Shown piece by piece: positions 5,241 to 6,604 of a stretch of 6,604 nucleotides of DNA. This stretch comes from a bacterium (lineage in GTDB: Bacteria > Krumholzibacteriota > Krumholzibacteriia > JACNKJ01), in the NCBI GenBank assembly GCA_014382085.1, contig JACNKJ010000167.1, forward strand, positions 1 to 6,604, written 5' to 3'. How positions within the stretch are numbered: position 1 is the first letter of the stretch; each line of letters starts with the position of its first letter. The translations under genes were made by a program, and so were the position numbers. Below the pieces are notes generated by a model. It saw only the letters and a program-made list of their open reading frames with translations. It did no database searches and was not told the origin of the DNA.

Positions 5241-5276
5241 CGCCTTAGTCTCAATCGACTAAACGCGCAAATCACT

Positions 5277-5305
5277 TTGGCAGGTTCCTAGGTCTCGGTT
5301 ATGAT
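5277..5305 (+). promoter_or_regulatory. Sigma-70-like promoter for the TPR/aacS pair
   Basis: TTGGCA (5277-5282, 5 of 6 matches to the -35 consensus) and TATGAT (5300-5305, 5 of 6 to the -10) are separated by the optimal 17 bases. Transcription would begin around 5312, directly at the SD AGGAG (5312-5316), giving a leader of only about ten bases. This supports the start at 5322, because the other in-frame ATG at 5301 lies inside the -10 box. Confidence 0.5.
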
Positions 5306-5321
5306 CGAGCCAGGAGATCCT

Positions 5322-6134
5322 ATGCCGAAATGTCTCTGCTTCATGCTTTTGATCTTCGCGATCTCGGCTCCCGCATTAGCCCAAGGCGAGTGGGCCGGTC
5401 GCGACGAGGCTTTCCAGCTGAAGGCCTACGCGCGCATTGCCTCCCATAGCGAGGAGGCGGCCAATCTTTATGCCGACGCGTCTGAGGCCCTGGAAGAGGG
5501 CAATCTCTTCTTCGCGAAGCTGGCCTTCAAGGACGTGCTCGATCAGGCGCCCGCCGCCGATGATGCCATGCGCGGTCTGGCCCGGGTGGAATACCTTTGG
5601 GACAACTTCGAGGACGCCGAAGGCTGGGCCCGCCAGGCCCTTGGAATTCGTGAGTCCATGGAAAATCGGGCTCAGCTGGCTTTCGTGCTTCTGGCTTTCG
5701 GCGAGGAAGAACGCAATGGCGAAGCGCTTGAACTCGTTCGAAATGCGCCCGAGGAATCGCCCAATGAGCTTTGGCCCAACTATTCCCTCTTTCTCGCCGC
5801 ACACCGCGTCGGTGATGTGGAAGCGCTCAAGGCGGCCAGCGCGCGCATGGTGGAAATAGCGCCTGAGTTCGGCGCGCCGCATTTTTTCCACGGACAGTTT
5901 CTGGCCAAGGCCGGCGACTGGGATGCAGCCGAGCTGTCCTTGGGTCGAGCCGCGGAGCTGGGGGTGGCGGAAGAAGAAATCGCCCTGGCCATGCTCAAGC
6001 TTGAGCTAGGCGAGAAAATGCGTGTACAGCGAAGCGCGCGTGGACTCATTTGGTTCGGCATGCTCGTCGCGTTGGTGGGGGTGGGAATTCTTTTAACATT
6101 GAAAATCTGGTTCGAGCGGCGAAGACCCGAATAA
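5322..6134 (+). CDS. TPR-repeat protein with signal peptide and C-terminal membrane anchor
   Basis: 270 residues from the ATG at 5322, which has AGGAG (5312-5316) five bases upstream. Residues 1-20 are a signal peptide (hydrophobic core 5-16, Ala-Leu-Ala site). The body is helical with tetratricopeptide-like units: one at about 46-79 (Leu49, Ala53, Gly60, Ala65, Ala68, Ala76, Pro77), a second directly after it, and a clear one near 185-215 (Ala-Pro-His-Phe-Phe-His-Gly-Gln, then AGDWDAAELSLGRAAELG). Residues 241-264 form one transmembrane helix followed by the basic tail ERRRPE. The layout predicts a periplasmic helical scaffold anchored by its C-terminus with a short cytoplasmic tail. TPRs mediate protein-protein contacts; the partner is unknown. 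The gene for acetoacetyl-CoA synthetase follows after 9 bases, implying co-transcription but not an obvious shared function. Confidence 0.85.
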   Translation: MPKCLCFMLLIFAISAPALAQGEWAGRDEAFQLKAYARIASHSEEAANLYADASEALEEGNLFFAKLAFKDVLDQAPAADDAMRGLARVEYLWDNFEDAEGWARQALGIRESMENRAQLAFVLLAFGEEERNGEALELVRNAPEESPNELWPNYSLFLAAHRVGDVEALKAASARMVEIAPEFGAPHFFHGQFLAKAGDWDAAELSLGRAAELGVAEEEIALAMLKLELGEKMRVQRSARGLIWFGMLVALVGVGILLTLKIWFERRRPE

Positions 6135-6143
6135 AAGGAAATC

Positions 6144-6604
6144 ATGGACCGACCTCTCTGGACACCCGATCCCTCCCGTGTGGCGGGCGCACGCATCACC
6201 GCCTTCATGAACAAGGTGGGCAAGCGCGATTACGACGAGCTTTACCAATGGTCCATCGATGAACCCGAGGCCTTTTGGCCGGCCATCTGGGAATTTACCG
6301 GCGTCATCGGAGAGCCCGGTAATCGAGTGTTGGAAGATGGCGACCGCATGCCCGGCGCCCGCTGGTTTCCCGATGCAAAACTCAACTTCGCCGAAAACCT
6401 TTTGCAGCGCCGAGACGACGCGCCGGCCATCATCTTGCGGCGGGAAGATGGCCTTCGCCGAGAGATTTCATTCCGCGAACTCTATGATGAAGTTTCCCGT
6501 CTGCAATCGGCTTTCAAGCAAGCGGGGATCAAACAAGGTGAGCGGGTTGCCGATTTCGTGAAAAACATTCCCGAAGCCTTCAGTGTCATGCTGGCGGTGC
6601 CCTC
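6144..6604 (+). CDS. aacS: Acetoacetyl-CoA synthetase (acetoacetate-CoA ligase), N-terminal part
   Basis: The first 153 residues, cut by the right edge; full-length members have about 650. The enzyme activates acetoacetate with ATP and CoA to acetoacetyl-CoA, in ketone-body or polyhydroxybutyrate-related metabolism, in the cytoplasm. The N-terminal region typical of acyl-CoA synthetases of this subgroup is clear: PLWTPDPSRV (4-13), WSIDEPEAFWPAIWEF (36-51), the highly characteristic GARWFPDAKLNFAENLL block (71-87), and the start of the AMP-binding domain with a KNIPEAFSVMLAVPS stretch at the edge. The adenylation loop and catalytic Lys lie beyond the window. The ATG at 6144 has AAAGGAA (6134-6140) upstream, overlapping the stop of the TPR gene. 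Related acyl-CoA ligases are possible, but the WFP..LNFAENLL block favours acetoacetate-CoA ligase. Confidence 0.9.
   Translation, partial: MDRPLWTPDPSRVAGARITAFMNKVGKRDYDELYQWSIDEPEAFWPAIWEFTGVIGEPGNRVLEDGDRMPGARWFPDAKLNFAENLLQRRDDAPAIILRREDGLRREISFRELYDEVSRLQSAFKQAGIKQGERVADFVKNIPEAFSVMLAVP

Noticed and set aside
5245..5262. Six-base inverted repeat TTAGTC / GACTAA after the 4644 gene as a terminator
   Set aside because: The stem is AT-rich and short and has no T-run after it.
5301..5321. Earlier start of the TPR gene at 5301
   Set aside because: That ATG lies in a probable -10 box and lacks an SD, and it would extend the signal peptide with acidic residues; 5322 has AGGAG at proper spacing.
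5289..5322. Bulged hairpin (TAGGTCTC with GAGATCCTA) that could cover the SD of the TPR gene
   Set aside because: The left arm lies within the spacer of the promoter at 5277-5305, so it is probably not transcribed.
5376..5891. 171-codon minus-strand ORF opposite the TPR gene
   Set aside because: It is a shadow of the TPR protein and has no SD or recognisable domain.

Overview
This looks like a chromosomal window from an uncultured, probably Gram-negative bacterium with moderately high GC. Four complete or partial genes encode Sec-type signal peptides of unrecognised or loosely recognised secreted proteins. The style of the two paralogous proteins at 3901-5240 (a Cys-Trp-[LI]-Gly-Ile-[YF]-Ala-Asp opening, an Phe-Arg-Val-Glu-Asn-Trp block and a Lys-x-x-Tyr C-terminus) reminds me of secreted hypothetical proteins in Eisenbacteria, Krumholzibacteria and other FCB-related candidate phyla. 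That is an impression from memory, not a search result.

Layout. The left half (1-3795) is read on the minus strand. From upstream to downstream it holds a 34-codon ORF with four consecutive Trp codons (3795-3691), a diacylglycerol/lipid kinase (3623-2676), a bifunctional chorismate mutase/prephenate dehydrogenase TyrA (2667-1588), a small secreted protein (1442-969) and a larger secreted protein that runs off the left edge (899-1). The lipid kinase and tyrA are 8 bases apart and look co-transcribed. The right half is read on the plus strand: two tandem paralogous secreted proteins (3901-4506 and 4644-5240), each preceded by a terminator sharing a 12-base block, then a membrane-anchored TPR protein (5322-6134) and, 9 bases later, the N-terminal part of acetoacetyl-CoA synthetase (6144 to the right edge).

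The divergent region 3624-3900 is the most interesting part. On the minus strand it carries a strong Shine-Dalgarno sequence (SD) and a short ORF with a Trp-Trp-Trp-Trp run, upstream of an operon that includes an aromatic amino-acid gene; this resembles an attenuation leader peptide. On the plus strand it ends in a textbook intrinsic terminator with no plus-strand gene before it, which would make an RNA antisense to that leader. A second theme is that three of the secreted-protein genes have their SD inside a perfect short inverted repeat (905-922, 1446-1475, 3852-3895), suggesting translational control by SD sequestration. No tRNA, rRNA, CRISPR array, insertion sequence or transposase was seen.
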